Shown here: positions 16,779-25,619 of the stretch, in pieces
How the letters are laid out: every line of letters begins with the position of its first letter
Numbering within the stretch: position 1 is the first letter of the stretch
From: Sphaerospermopsis sp. SIO1G1
GTDB lineage: Bacteria > Cyanobacteriota > Cyanobacteriia > Cyanobacteriales > Nostocaceae
NCBI GenBank assembly: GCA_010672785.1
Contig: JAAHFX010000004.1
Location: 214,384 to 278,383 of the forward strand
Length of the DNA: 64,000 bases
Reading direction: 5' to 3'
Notes under the pieces: model-generated
Databases searched by the model: none
The model's input: only the letters and a program-made list of their open reading frames with translations
Told to the model about the DNA's origin: nothing
Made by a program: the position numbers and the translations under genes

Positions 16779-16940
16779 TTAGCGTCGTTTAGCTGTACTG
16801 CGTTTAAGTTCACGGGTTTCGTTTTCTTGACGACGGCGATCGCGCCAATCTGCCAAAGTTAAATAAATTACACCACCCGTAACTCCTACGAGTAAGACAA
16901 GAGCAACTAACGCTAAAATGCTCAAAAATTGGCTTTCCAC
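16779..16940 (-). CDS. Small single-span membrane protein downstream of petN
   Basis: A 53-residue frame with GTG start: VESQFLSILALVALVLLVGV, TGGVIYLTLADWRDRRRQ and a strongly basic end (ELKRSTAKRR). One hydrophobic segment (about residues 5-28) followed by a charged cytoplasmic or stromal-like tail suggests a bitopic thylakoid or cytoplasmic membrane protein. It begins seven bases after the petN stop, so it is probably cotranscribed. I do not recognise the family. A function with the cytochrome b6f complex is only suggested by position. Confidence 0.65.
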   Translation of the reverse strand: MESQFLSILALVALVLLVGVTGGVIYLTLADWRDRRRQENETRELKRSTAKRR

Positions 16941-16947
16941 GATTTCT

Positions 16948-17034
16948 TTAGAGTCCGTTGCGTCCCCAAACTACCATAGAAATAGACCAAGTGAACACAA
17001 CTAACAACGTTACCCAACCTAGTGTCAAAATCAT
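16948..17034 (-). CDS. petN: Cytochrome b6-f complex subunit VIII (PetN)
   Basis: 28 residues, [20 protein letters not shown] followed by VVWGRNGL, which matches the near-invariant PetN sequence (one membrane helix with the terminal VVWGRNGL). Family members have 29 residues. PetN is a structural subunit of the thylakoid cytochrome b6f complex needed for its assembly and stability. It is too short for standard gene calls. The ATG is at 17034; upstream is the divergent 17.1 kb membrane gene. Confidence 0.95.
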   Translation of the reverse strand: MILTLGWVTLLVVFTWSISMVVWGRNGL

Positions 17035-17135
17035 AGTTCTACTTTTCAAATAATTGCGAAAGGTCTCTCATGTTCATCATACCGGGAAAAGCGGTAGATT
17101 GTTTAATGGTGTTAAAGGGAGACCAACTCAAGTTT

Positions 17136-17585
17136 ATGGAACTCATGCAAGAAAGGTTAGAATCTCTCAAAGCGGGAATTATCGGTGGAGGTGCTGTTGG
17201 TGTTTCTTTCTTACTAACTACGTTGACTAATGAATTGCTGCTAAAACAGTATTTTGGTTTACTGGATATCAATGAATTTCAGCTATTTAATTTACAACTT
17301 TTACTCAGTGCTGGTATTGCTGGTTGTTCCGGTTTTCTGTTTGGTGTGACGTACCGTTATATAATTCGTGAAGATAAAAATTCTCACCTTAAATCTGGTG
17401 CTGTTTTGGCTTTTGGTTTAGTGCGTGGTTTATCTCAAATAGAGTTAGGTTGGAATTTTTATCCTAGCATTTTACCGTTTCTAATTTTAGCAGCAGAAAG
17501 TATTTTTTGGTTTGCTTTAGCTAGAATTATTCTGGATTTTGCTATTTTTAAAGGTTTAATAAAACCATTTTCTGCTAATTTATAA
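17136..17585 (+). CDS. Conserved cyanobacterial membrane protein, function unknown
   Basis: 149 residues from ATG 17136 (MELMQERLESLKAGIIGGGA). Three to four hydrophobic segments are visible: about residues 12-32, 50-72, 92-112 and 120-140. GGAVGVSFLLTTLTNELLLK and GFLFGVTYRYIIREDKN are characteristic of a small membrane protein family widespread in cyanobacteria. In-frame coding potential continues upstream to ATG 17070, but the short helical MxLxxRLESLKAG start is favoured. It is divergent from petN with a 101-base gap. No function can be assigned. Confidence 0.6.
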   Translation: MELMQERLESLKAGIIGGGAVGVSFLLTTLTNELLLKQYFGLLDINEFQLFNLQLLLSAGIAGCSGFLFGVTYRYIIREDKNSHLKSGAVLAFGLVRGLSQIELGWNFYPSILPFLILAAESIFWFALARIILDFAIFKGLIKPFSANL

Positions 17586-17637
17586 TGAAACATATTACTA
17601 AAACATAAAGTTTTCTATTACCAATCACCAATCACCA

Positions 17638-18204
17638 ATGAATCACTATTTTTTAATCATTGATTTAGAAGCTACTTGCTGTGATCAACGTACTATACCT
17701 CGCCACAAAATGGAAATTATTGAAATTGGTGCAGTGCTGTTAAATCGGCAAACATGGGAAATTGATGCCGAATTTCAACAATTTATTAAACCTGTAATCA
17801 ATCCGATTTTAACTGAATTTTGTACAAATTTAACCAGCATTACTCAGCAGCAAGTGGATACTGCACCTACTTTTGTGGAAGCTATGTCAAATTTAACAGC
17901 ATGGTTAGATTTATTTCCTAACTCTGATTATATTTTTTGTTCTTGGGGAAATTACGATAAAACTCAATTTTTACAAGATTGTAAATTTCATAATTGCCCA
18001 TATCCCTTTGGTGCAGAACACAGAAATATCAAACAAGAATTTTCTGAATATTTGGGTGTCTCTTACAAATTTGGCATGAAAAAAGCCCTAGAAAAGATAG
18101 GAAAGGAATTAAAAGGTACACATCATAGAGGTATTGATGATGCTAGAAATATTGCAGAAATTTACCGTTATATGCACACCAATATACAAAGTGAAAGTCA
18201 ATAA
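17638..18204 (+). CDS. DEDDh 3'-5' exonuclease (ERI-1/KapD-like)
   Basis: 188 residues with Exo I YFLIIDLEATCCDQRTIPRH (Asp and Glu metal ligands), EIIEIGAVLLN, Exo II around FCSWGNYDKTQF (Asp), and Exo III with HHRGIDDARNIAEIYRYM giving the final His and Asp. This is the small RNase T/ERI-1-like class; a probable role is trimming RNA ends. Two further acidic residues in ATCCD... match the KapD-like group. It follows the membrane protein by 52 bases and may be cotranscribed. Downstream comes a dispersed repeat. Confidence 0.88.
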   Translation: MNHYFLIIDLEATCCDQRTIPRHKMEIIEIGAVLLNRQTWEIDAEFQQFIKPVINPILTEFCTNLTSITQQQVDTAPTFVEAMSNLTAWLDLFPNSDYIFCSWGNYDKTQFLQDCKFHNCPYPFGAEHRNIKQEFSEYLGVSYKFGMKKALEKIGKELKGTHHRGIDDARNIAEIYRYMHTNIQSESQ

Positions 18205-18369
18205 ATTGAGGTGAAAATTACAACTTATCAACTTCTTGAAACTGTCAAGAGTTACCTCCCCTCACGGAAACACTTTACATAAGAAATAAGCCATAACTTT
18301 GAACATGATTACAAAATATTGCCTTTTTATCCCGTTCCCTATTTCCTGTTATCAACTCGTCAATTTAAC

Positions 18370-18480
18370 ATACAGTAGATTTCGTTGCGATGAGGTACAA
18401 ATCATAATCATGAAACTCTTGTGTAGTGGGTATCTTGCCTGCCAACAATGTACCTCATGACACCGAAAAGCTCTGTAACA
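18370..18480. repeat. Dispersed about 110-base repeat, inverted copy 2
   Basis: Core 18390-18458 with ATGAGGTACA and TGTACCTCAT ends; its reverse complement matches 1561-1671, including both flanks. It sits in the 290-base gap between the convergent exonuclease and glycosyltransferase genes and may serve as a terminator-like hairpin there. Confidence 0.75.
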
Positions 18481-18494
18481 AGTATGGTAGAACC

Positions 18495-19739
18495 TTATTT
18501 ATTGATATCTGTTACCCGCCAACTTAGTTTCAGGTTAACCCAGAAGTTCCAAATTGTCGCCACTGCGATCGCAATAAAATTAGCAATATAACGATTAGGA
18601 ATTAATAAATTAAACACTATATTTAGCACAATCACGTTTAATACTAATCCTGCCAAGCAAATTACATTAAACTTGAAAAACCGTTTACACCTTGATTTCC
18701 ATCCTTTTTGCTGCATTGATACATCCGCAAATGTCCAAGCATCATTCCACAGAAAGTTATTAATAATTGCTACTTCACCAGCCACAATTTTACTTCTAGT
18801 TAGAGGTATTGCTAGGGTTGTGGGATCACTAAGTAAATAAAGCACCGCCATATCTACAAATACTCCACTGAACCCAACCACACCAAAGCGGATAAACTTG
18901 CCCATAGGGAAGTCTAATTTACGACTTATTTTACCTAACCTACCAGTGGATATCCGTAACCTAATCAAATGTTGAATGTATTCTATATACTGTTTCCAAG
19001 TGACTTTACTTTCACCTTCAGTACGTTCTCGGAACACATAACCAGCCTCAGCAATTTCTTCTACTTTTCCTCTACCAATTACCTCCAAGAGTATTTTATA
19101 CCCGACTGGATTCATGGTTGCACCCGCGATCGCACTGCGTCTAACCATAAAATAGCCACTCATTGGATCAGTAACTCTACCTAAAACTCCTGGTAAAATA
19201 ATGAGTCCTAATACCTGCGCTCCACGGGATAAAATCCTCCTTACCACACTCCAACTACTGACACCACCACCATCAACATGACGACTAGCTAAAGCCAAAT
19301 CAGCCCCATTTTCTATCTTCCGTAACAGTTGTAATAATACTTCAGGCGGGTGTTGTAAATCACCATCAATTACCCCTAAAATACGTCCTCTAGAAGCTTG
19401 CCAACCTCTAATTACCGCTGAAGAAAGACCCTTTTCCTCTTGACGACGCATCACCCGTAACTGTGGATAATCAGGTAACATAGATTGCGCTACTTCCCAA
19501 GTCAAATCCGGGCTATCATCATCTACAATAATCAGTTCATATCTATTAGGGATAAAATCATCGAGTAAACCACTGAGGATAGTGACTATTTTTTCGACAT
19601 TATCCCGTTCTTTATAAGTAGGAACAATCAGAGAAAGGATAATATCATTACCCTCACCATTATCATTGGGTAGATATTCAGAGATTTTTAGTACCCCAGT
19701 AGGTACAGTTAATAGCGAGTTGGATGAGTTTGTATTCAT
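18495..19739 (-). CDS. Polyprenol-phosphate glycosyltransferase (GT2) fused to GtrA-like domain
   Basis: 414 residues. Residues about 30-255 are a DPM1-like GT2 domain: LSLIVPTYKERDNVEKIV, LIIVDDDSPDLTWEVA (DDD), VIDGDLQHPP (DxD-like) and GYKILLEV. Residues about 290-410 are a GtrA-like four-helix membrane domain (FIRFGVVGFSGVFVDMAVLY; NNFLWNDAWTF; NFWVNLKLSW). GT2-GtrA fusions make polyprenol-phosphate sugars or flip them for surface glycans. Two membrane glycosyltransferases follow on the same strand, a natural set in which this enzyme supplies the lipid-linked sugar donor. No signal peptide is expected. Confidence 0.88.
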   Translation of the reverse strand: MNTNSSNSLLTVPTGVLKISEYLPNDNGEGNDIILSLIVPTYKERDNVEKIVTILSGLLDDFIPNRYELIIVDDDSPDLTWEVAQSMLPDYPQLRVMRRQEEKGLSSAVIRGWQASRGRILGVIDGDLQHPPEVLLQLLRKIENGADLALASRHVDGGGVSSWSVVRRILSRGAQVLGLIILPGVLGRVTDPMSGYFMVRRSAIAGATMNPVGYKILLEVIGRGKVEEIAEAGYVFRERTEGESKVTWKQYIEYIQHLIRLRISTGRLGKISRKLDFPMGKFIRFGVVGFSGVFVDMAVLYLLSDPTTLAIPLTRSKIVAGEVAIINNFLWNDAWTFADVSMQQKGWKSRCKRFFKFNVICLAGLVLNVIVLNIVFNLLIPNRYIANFIAIAVATIWNFWVNLKLSWRVTDINK

Positions 19740-19953
19740 AAAGTTAGTAAATTTTTAAATTCTCAATAGAATGTATAAAGTTTAACAAATTTCTTGTACC
19801 GCTACCATACCAAAATTGGTATCTTAGTATCATAAGTACCTGAGTAAAATTAATTTAACATTAACATTTTTGGAACAAACAAAAATTTCTATAATTTTTA
19901 TCTGTTCACTATTCCCTATTCTCTCCCTTAGCTATTAAATTGATTTTGCATGA

Positions 19954-21630
19954 CTACTTATAAAGACTGACTGTAAAATCATCTAGAGTCAAAGTACCAG
20001 AAAGACGGCGAGTTTCTTGTAATTGATAGCGGGAAGACAAAATAGATTGAATTTTCTCTGCTTCGGTTTTTACTTCTGCTTCAGTTTTTAACTTTGACCA
20101 CAAAGGATTACCACTATTTAACCAAATAACCCGAGAGTATTTATCAGGTTCTTCCTGAATTACCTTTTCTAAATTAGCAGCTAAATTAGCAGGGTGATGA
20201 GATAGCAACATCACTGGATATTCAGCCGGAATATAATAAGCTAATCTGTTAACATGACCCCATGCTTTGGAATTCATAGCTATTAAAGTCACTTGATTTG
20301 CATCTTGAGCAACTAATTCTGCCACTGAGCGGAAAACATAACGACTTCGGAAACTAAAGTCACCAATACCCAACAATAGATATACTAATAGTATCCCCGT
20401 AGCTCCTAAAAATTGCCATTTTTTATGCAATCCTTTTTCTAACCACAGAGCTATTAACAATAAACAGCCAGGAACAATAATAATCATTGTCCGGCCAAAA
20501 CCAAAGCCCAAGGTAAATTTTTTCGTGACGATATCTACTATTAATCCTAATAGTAATGGTAGAATTCCTAAAATTAAAACTTGAATTAAGTTATTGCGTT
20601 CACCTTTTTTCCAGAGATGAACACTAAAACCTGTGAATACCAAAATTACTATACAACCTGATAAAGTAATTAAACTAGGATTAATACTGGTTGCCCAATC
20701 TCCAATTAAAACATCAGTTCCGATAGTATCAGCAAAATCCTGGAGATGAATTAAAAATGGTGGTAATGTAGATTTAATGTTACCAAACCGATTGATATCT
20801 GCATTGCGAAGTTGTTTTAATGTACCCCATAAAATCCAAGGTATGGTGAGTAAAACTCCAGCACCCAACCTTAAACCATGTTGTAACCAGTGTTTTCTAT
20901 CTAAATAGAGTACCAATGCAGCTAAAACTATGATCCAATAGGCATATAAATAAAATGTCATAAAACCAGTAGCAATGGAAATAATTAACATTCCATTCCA
21001 CAACAACCATTGGTTACGACTTAGGGGAATATCTGATTTTTTTTGTGTGATCAAATATAATAAAGCCCAGGTACTCAAAATTGCCCACAATATCAAAGGT
21101 GCATACATTCTCACATTCAGAGAATGAAATAAATAATATGGGCTAATAGCTAACAAAGAGGCAAATAAAAGTCCACCTCGATGCCCTAATATAAACTTTC
21201 CTAAACCATAACCTCCACCTATTGCTCCTATACTCAATAATGTGTTCAAACTCCGCATTGCTGCTTCACCATTACCAAACAAACGCAACCAAAAATGTTG
21301 ACTTAAAAAGAATATGGGTGGGTGAGGTTCACCACCTAAGAAACTTTTCAATAGGGTAATAATTGTTTTCAAAAAATCCCCTAAACTTGCTTCAGCCGGT
21401 ATGTTTAGTAAGGCTGTATATTGTGCTAATACTACTGGTAAATCTCCAGGAGTTTTATAGATGTTTCTATTGCCACTGGATATTAATAATGATAAAACCT
21501 CATCGTACCAAAATTCCCTACTGCCGAGATTGATAATTCTGATAATCACCCCTATAGCAATAACAATTAAGGCTATAGTTTCTACAGAAATTATTTGTTT
21601 GGTTTGAGAACTAGCTAAATCTTTGTTCAT
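19954..21630 (-). CDS. Multi-span membrane glycosyltransferase, GT39/PMT-like
   Basis: 558 residues with about ten hydrophobic segments. The N-terminal part has SLGSREFWYDEVLSLLIS (the first extracytoplasmic loop with an acidic residue) and GEPHPPIFFLSQHFW, both typical of the PMT/ArnT GT-C family. The C-terminal 120 residues form a soluble periplasmic domain. The expected substrate is a polyprenyl-phosphate sugar, as produced by the neighbouring GT2-GtrA protein. It is on the same strand 214 bases away. The acceptor is unknown. Confidence 0.8.
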   Translation of the reverse strand: MNKDLASSQTKQIISVETIALIVIAIGVIIRIINLGSREFWYDEVLSLLISSGNRNIYKTPGDLPVVLAQYTALLNIPAEASLGDFLKTIITLLKSFLGGEPHPPIFFLSQHFWLRLFGNGEAAMRSLNTLLSIGAIGGGYGLGKFILGHRGGLLFASLLAISPYYLFHSLNVRMYAPLILWAILSTWALLYLITQKKSDIPLSRNQWLLWNGMLIISIATGFMTFYLYAYWIIVLAALVLYLDRKHWLQHGLRLGAGVLLTIPWILWGTLKQLRNADINRFGNIKSTLPPFLIHLQDFADTIGTDVLIGDWATSINPSLITLSGCIVILVFTGFSVHLWKKGERNNLIQVLILGILPLLLGLIVDIVTKKFTLGFGFGRTMIIIVPGCLLLIALWLEKGLHKKWQFLGATGILLVYLLLGIGDFSFRSRYVFRSVAELVAQDANQVTLIAMNSKAWGHVNRLAYYIPAEYPVMLLSHHPANLAANLEKVIQEEPDKYSRVIWLNSGNPLWSKLKTEAEVKTEAEKIQSILSSRYQLQETRRLSGTLTLDDFTVSLYK

Positions 21631-21692
21631 ATTTCAATTAATTGTTTATATATTTTAGACTGAGAGGTGTCTTGTAGACACTCATTTCCCTA

Positions 21693-23270
21693 TTAACCTC
21701 TAATAATGTTGGCTTCTTTGATTTTAAATCTCCTATTTTCTTGAAGTTGCTTGAGTTGAATAGTTAATCGTCGTCTGTTATTAGTAACTTCGATTTGATC
21801 AGGTAAAGGATTACGTGAAAAACAATCATCATAAACAGGACAAATGTAGATAAATTTACTTTCTTCTTGTTGATATAATGCCACAGCTAACTGACTAATA
21901 TCTTTTTGTTCTTTGGTGAGAAAGAAAACTTTTTCTGCAAATGCAGAAGGGAATATTTGCCCTACATATTGGTTGGCAACTGCTACATATTGATTGTTAT
22001 CTTGATTTAAAAATTGGAGAACTTGCAAATTTTCTTGTTTGTCTTTTTGATAAACTTTTTCTATACCTTTGACAATATTGATATTCAATCCCAACCCAAA
22101 AAACACTGTTAATAAACCAATGATAATATAACGAATAAAAAAACGTTTGATTTTCCAAATTTTTTCTAAGTTAGATATAGCGATAATCGTAATTAAAGGA
22201 ACAAGAAATAACAAAAATCTTGGTCCCCACTGTTTACCTCCATCACTAGGAATCAAGATCGGTACGAATAACATATATAGCCCGGAAATGAGAATTATTT
22301 GTTTAATTTCTGATTTTAATCGGAGATTAGCTCTGAATATTCCAGTGAATATAATAGCTATAGCAAAATGTAGGATGGGAAAATATCTAGATAAGTTTTC
22401 TCTGAGATTATGGAAGAATTTATATGATTTTAATAATCTTTCTTGGATAGAAAAGTTTTCTACTACCTGGAAAGCATGAGCGCCCAATGGATGATCATAA
22501 ATAATTTTATTGCAAGCAAAAAAACCAATTACTGTTAATATTAAACTTGCTAAGAATATGGCTCTATGAAATTGGACTAATTTGATAGATTCAAATTTTA
22601 AAACATAAGAAGCTATCACCATAATGAGTAAAACAGCTATTAATGCTAAAAACTCTGGTCTGAACCATACTGCCAAACCAATGAATATTCCACTCCAAAT
22701 CATGGGGATTTTGTTTAAGTAATTTTTTTGATGGTAAATTACCGAAACTAACCCAGTAAATGCTAAACAAACTGCTAATGTATGTTCCCAGTACATGGCA
22801 CTGTACATGGTTAAGGGAGAAGCAAATATAATAATAATTAACCCAACCAAACTGATGATACGATTAAGTTTTAAAATTAGACATAAACGGTAAAAATCCA
22901 CCCAAATTATCCAAGTAGAAACTAGGGGAATTATATAAAATCCCCGATAACCAAAAATTGCGTAAAAGGGTGCAGTGACTAGGGGAAATGTAAAGGGAAA
23001 TGTAATATAGTACAAATTATTTATTTTGTAACTAAATGGTGCTTCAAAGGGATATAGTCCACTATTCCAAACACTTTGTACCCAACTTGAAACTTTTAAA
23101 TTAAGATCAAAACGTATCTCACCATTTGCTATTTGTTGGGCTAATAAAGCCTTAAGCCCACCATCACCACTATAATAAAGATGATCAGGAATAAGTGACA
23201 GCAAATACAAGGAAAAAATTACACCTGATAAAATTGCTAAAAATGGTAAACTGTCTCGTAATTTATTCAT
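21693..23270 (-). CDS. Multi-span membrane glycosyltransferase-like protein
   Basis: 525 residues: membrane segment at about 10-28, the loop [20 protein letters not shown], then nine or more hydrophobic segments and a soluble tail from about 420. [17 protein letters not shown] and [14 protein letters not shown] are features shared by bacterial GT-C-like proteins acting on lipid-linked sugars. Motifs are weaker than in the neighbour. With 18495-21630 it forms a group of three genes on one strand that most likely modifies surface glycan or protein. It faces cofH across a 19-base gap. Confidence 0.65.
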   Translation of the reverse strand: MNKLRDSLPFLAILSGVIFSLYLLSLIPDHLYYSGDGGLKALLAQQIANGEIRFDLNLKVSSWVQSVWNSGLYPFEAPFSYKINNLYYITFPFTFPLVTAPFYAIFGYRGFYIIPLVSTWIIWVDFYRLCLILKLNRIISLVGLIIIIFASPLTMYSAMYWEHTLAVCLAFTGLVSVIYHQKNYLNKIPMIWSGIFIGLAVWFRPEFLALIAVLLIMVIASYVLKFESIKLVQFHRAIFLASLILTVIGFFACNKIIYDHPLGAHAFQVVENFSIQERLLKSYKFFHNLRENLSRYFPILHFAIAIIFTGIFRANLRLKSEIKQIILISGLYMLFVPILIPSDGGKQWGPRFLLFLVPLITIIAISNLEKIWKIKRFFIRYIIIGLLTVFFGLGLNINIVKGIEKVYQKDKQENLQVLQFLNQDNNQYVAVANQYVGQIFPSAFAEKVFFLTKEQKDISQLAVALYQQEESKFIYICPVYDDCFSRNPLPDQIEVTNNRRRLTIQLKQLQENRRFKIKEANIIRG

Positions 23271-23289
23271 ACGTCAAATAAAATTAACT

Positions 23290-24432
23290 GTGACTAATAT
23301 AACTTTAGATAGTATTCTTGAGCGCTCCTCGCTAGGGTTTAATATATCACCATCTGAGGCAGTAGTTTTATTAAAACAAACTAACCCTGAATCTGTAAAC
23401 GCTATTCAGGAAACTGCTGATCAGCTACGTCAAAAGCAAGCTGGCAACACTGTCACTTACGTAATAAATCGCAACATTAATTTTACTAACATTTGTGAGC
23501 AGCACTGTAGCTTTTGTGCATTCCGTAGAGATGATAATGATACGGATGCTTACTGGTTAAATTGGGGAGATATTTTAGAAAAGTCTACAGATGCAGTATG
23601 TAGAGGCGCAACAGAGATATGTATGCAAGGAGGATTGAATCCAAAAGCTCAAATCAATGGTCAGTCATTACCTTATTACATTAAATTAGTAGAAACAATT
23701 AAACAAGAGTTTCCCCAATTACACTTACACGCTTTTTCACCCCAAGAAGTCCAATTTATTGCCAGGTTAGATGGAATTTCCTACGCTCAAGTAATAACAG
23801 CTTTGCGGGATGCAGGGTTAGGTTCAATGCCAGGAACAGCAGCAGAGGTGTTAGATGATCAAGTTAGAAAGGTATTATGTCCAGAAAAAATTGATACACA
23901 GACCTGGTTAGAAATAGTGAGTACAGCCCATAGTTTAGGTGTACCAACAACAAGTACCATGTTGTCTGGACATATTGAAACCCCAGAACAGCAGGTTAAA
24001 CACTTAGAAGAACTGCGATCGCTCCAAGAAAAAGCTTTAAATCAAGGATATCCAGCAAAAATCACCGAATTTATCTTATTACCCTTTATCGGTCAAGAAG
24101 CACCTAAACCCTTACGTCGTCGTGTAGGTAGAGATCAACCAGTATTAGCTGATGCACTGTTATTAACTGCCGTAGCCAGGATCTATTTAGGAAATTACAT
24201 CCCCAACCATCAACCCAGTTGGGTAAAGTTAGGATTAGCCGGTGCAAAGGAAGCCTTAAAGTGGGGTTGTAATGACATTGGTGGGACATTAATGGAAGAA
24301 CACATTACCACTATGGCCGGAGCTATGGGCGGAACTTGTATGGAAGTAGAAACTCTACAAGATGCGATCGCCTCACTCAACAGACCCTATCAACAAAGAA
24401 ACACATTGTATAAAATAATTGGTGATAGCTAA
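23290..24432 (+). CDS. cofH: FO synthase subunit CofH (radical SAM)
   Basis: 380 residues starting with GTG. The radical SAM cluster motif is [11 protein letters not shown] (CxxxCxxC, about residues 68-75), after NRNINFTN. Further CofH features are [24 protein letters not shown] and [15 protein letters not shown]. CofH joins 5-amino-6-ribitylaminouracil-type substrate with a tyrosine-derived radical for 7,8-didemethyl-8-hydroxy-5-deazariboflavin (FO), the chromophore used by some cyanobacterial photolyases. CofG, the partner, is not in this window. It is divergent from the glycosyltransferase gene with 19 bases between starts. Confidence 0.93.
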   Translation: MTNITLDSILERSSLGFNISPSEAVVLLKQTNPESVNAIQETADQLRQKQAGNTVTYVINRNINFTNICEQHCSFCAFRRDDNDTDAYWLNWGDILEKSTDAVCRGATEICMQGGLNPKAQINGQSLPYYIKLVETIKQEFPQLHLHAFSPQEVQFIARLDGISYAQVITALRDAGLGSMPGTAAEVLDDQVRKVLCPEKIDTQTWLEIVSTAHSLGVPTTSTMLSGHIETPEQQVKHLEELRSLQEKALNQGYPAKITEFILLPFIGQEAPKPLRRRVGRDQPVLADALLLTAVARIYLGNYIPNHQPSWVKLGLAGAKEALKWGCNDIGGTLMEEHITTMAGAMGGTCMEVETLQDAIASLNRPYQQRNTLYKIIGDS

Positions 24433-24519
24433 CATTTAGAGTTTGCAGCAAAAAGTTTTGTCGTAGAGATAGGGAACAGGGAACAGGGTGCAGGGTGCAG
24501 GGTGCAGGGTGCAGTGAAC

Positions 24520-24640
24520 AGTGATAACTGGTAACTGGTAACTGGTAACTGGTAACTGGTAACTGGTAACTGATAACTGATAACTGGTAACTGGTAACTG
24601 GTAACTGATAACTGATAACTGATAACTGGTAACTGGTATC
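24520..24640. repeat. Short tandem heptamer repeats
   Basis: About sixteen units of TAACTGG/TAACTGA in tandem follow cofH, preceded by CAGGGTGCAGGGTGCAGGG. This is the STRR type of short tandem repeat known from heterocystous cyanobacteria. Read on the minus strand it gives a spurious frame, which was discarded. Confidence 0.9.
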
Positions 24641-24753
24641 GTTTCCGGGTGCATCAGTATTATTCCTTGACTATCCCCTTGCTTAATATCAATATCTGTG
24701 GAAAATATATATCATGATCATAGGGCAACCACGGGGGGTTTGCCCCTACGTGA

Positions 24754-24793
24754 GGAAAACATATCATTCCGATGCTAACGGATTTGATATCAC
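24754..24793. repeat. Dispersed 40-base repeat
   Basis: The stretch around CATATCATTCCGATGCTAAC and GGATTTGATAT is shared with 52669-52708 with only a few mismatches. Just upstream (24722-24749) lies an AGGGCAACC...GGTTTGCCCCT hairpin. Both lie in the 502-base gene-free spacer before psb27. Confidence 0.75.
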
Positions 24794-24794
24794 C

Positions 24795-24882
24795 CCTTCA
24801 CCCCATCACCCCACCTCCCCATCACCCCCTCATCCCCTCACCCCCTCATCCCCTCATCCCCTCATCCCCTCACCTCCTATTC
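24795..24882. repeat. Tandem C-rich repeats
   Basis: Repeats of CCCCTCATCCCCTCATCCCC units form a C-rich low-complexity tract 50 bases before psb27. No gene is present. Confidence 0.85.
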
Positions 24883-24940
24883 CTGAGTGATCCCATTCCA
24901 GGATAGTATGGACGTTGATTTACGTATTTAATTCATGGAT

Positions 24941-25342
24941 ATGAAACGTTATTGGTCGCGTCTGCTGGCACTGGTTTTAGTTGTCACCATTGGTTTAATG
25001 GGTTGTTCTGGCGAAGGCCCAGATGGTTTAAGTGGAGACTATCGTCAGGATACTTTGGCTGTAGTCAACACCTTAAAACAAGCTATCGAAGTATCCCCAG
25101 ATGATTCTAATAAAGCTGCAATACAAGCTGAAGCTCGTCAAAAAATTAATGATTTTGCCGCCCGTTATCAAAGAAATAGTTCAGTTTCTGGCTTGAGTTC
25201 CTTTACCACTATGCGGACAGCTTTAAATGCTTTAGCTGGTCACTACAGTTCTTACCCCAACCGTCCCATTCCAGAAAAGCTTAAAAATCGTTTATCACAA
25301 GAATTTGAACGTGTGGAAATGGCTTTAAAAAGAGGTGCTTAA
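24941..25342 (+). CDS. psb27: Photosystem II lipoprotein Psb27
   Basis: 133 residues from ATG 24941 (MKRYWSRLLALVLVVTIGLM), with a lipobox ending GC at about residues 22-23 (LMGCSGEG). The mature part has the Psb27 four-helix pattern: YRQDTLAVVNTLKQAIEVSP, ARQKINDFAARYQRNSSVSG, SFTTMRTALNALAGHYSSYP and a final IPEKLKNRLSQEF. Psb27 is a lumenal lipoprotein that binds CP43 during photosystem II assembly and repair. A terminator follows, so it is probably monocistronic. An ATG two codons upstream is also possible. Confidence 0.95.
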   Translation: MKRYWSRLLALVLVVTIGLMGCSGEGPDGLSGDYRQDTLAVVNTLKQAIEVSPDDSNKAAIQAEARQKINDFAARYQRNSSVSGLSSFTTMRTALNALAGHYSSYPNRPIPEKLKNRLSQEFERVEMALKRGA

Positions 25343-25383
25343 TTATCGGCTATCAGTTGATAATTTTAATTAATATCTGGACT

Positions 25384-25413
25384 AGCAGGCTTGGCCTGCT
25401 TTCTTTATTTTTT
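25384..25413 (+). terminator. Rho-independent terminator after psb27
   Basis: AGCAGGC, loop TTG, GCCTGCT (stem 25384-25400), followed by TTTCTTTATTTTTTT. It is 41 bases past the psb27 stop. Confidence 0.88.
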
Positions 25414-25619
25414 TCAATAGGGGTTGCTGAGAAAGCTTACCGGGTGACAAGGAAGGTAAAAACTAGGTAGGGAGCAGGGAGAAAATTATCATTGTGGTTG
25501 ATAGCAATTGAGTTAGGGAACAGCAAACAAGCAACAGACAACAGTTTGAAGAGGTGAAATTTTCCTGTTTATATATATTAGTGAAGAAATTTAGCAAAGA
25601 TAGAGATTCATTGAGGAAT

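Noticed and set aside
24436..24654. Minus-strand frame of 72 residues after cofH
   Set aside because: It is translated heptamer repeat (SYQLSVISYQLPVTSYQLS) and not a gene.
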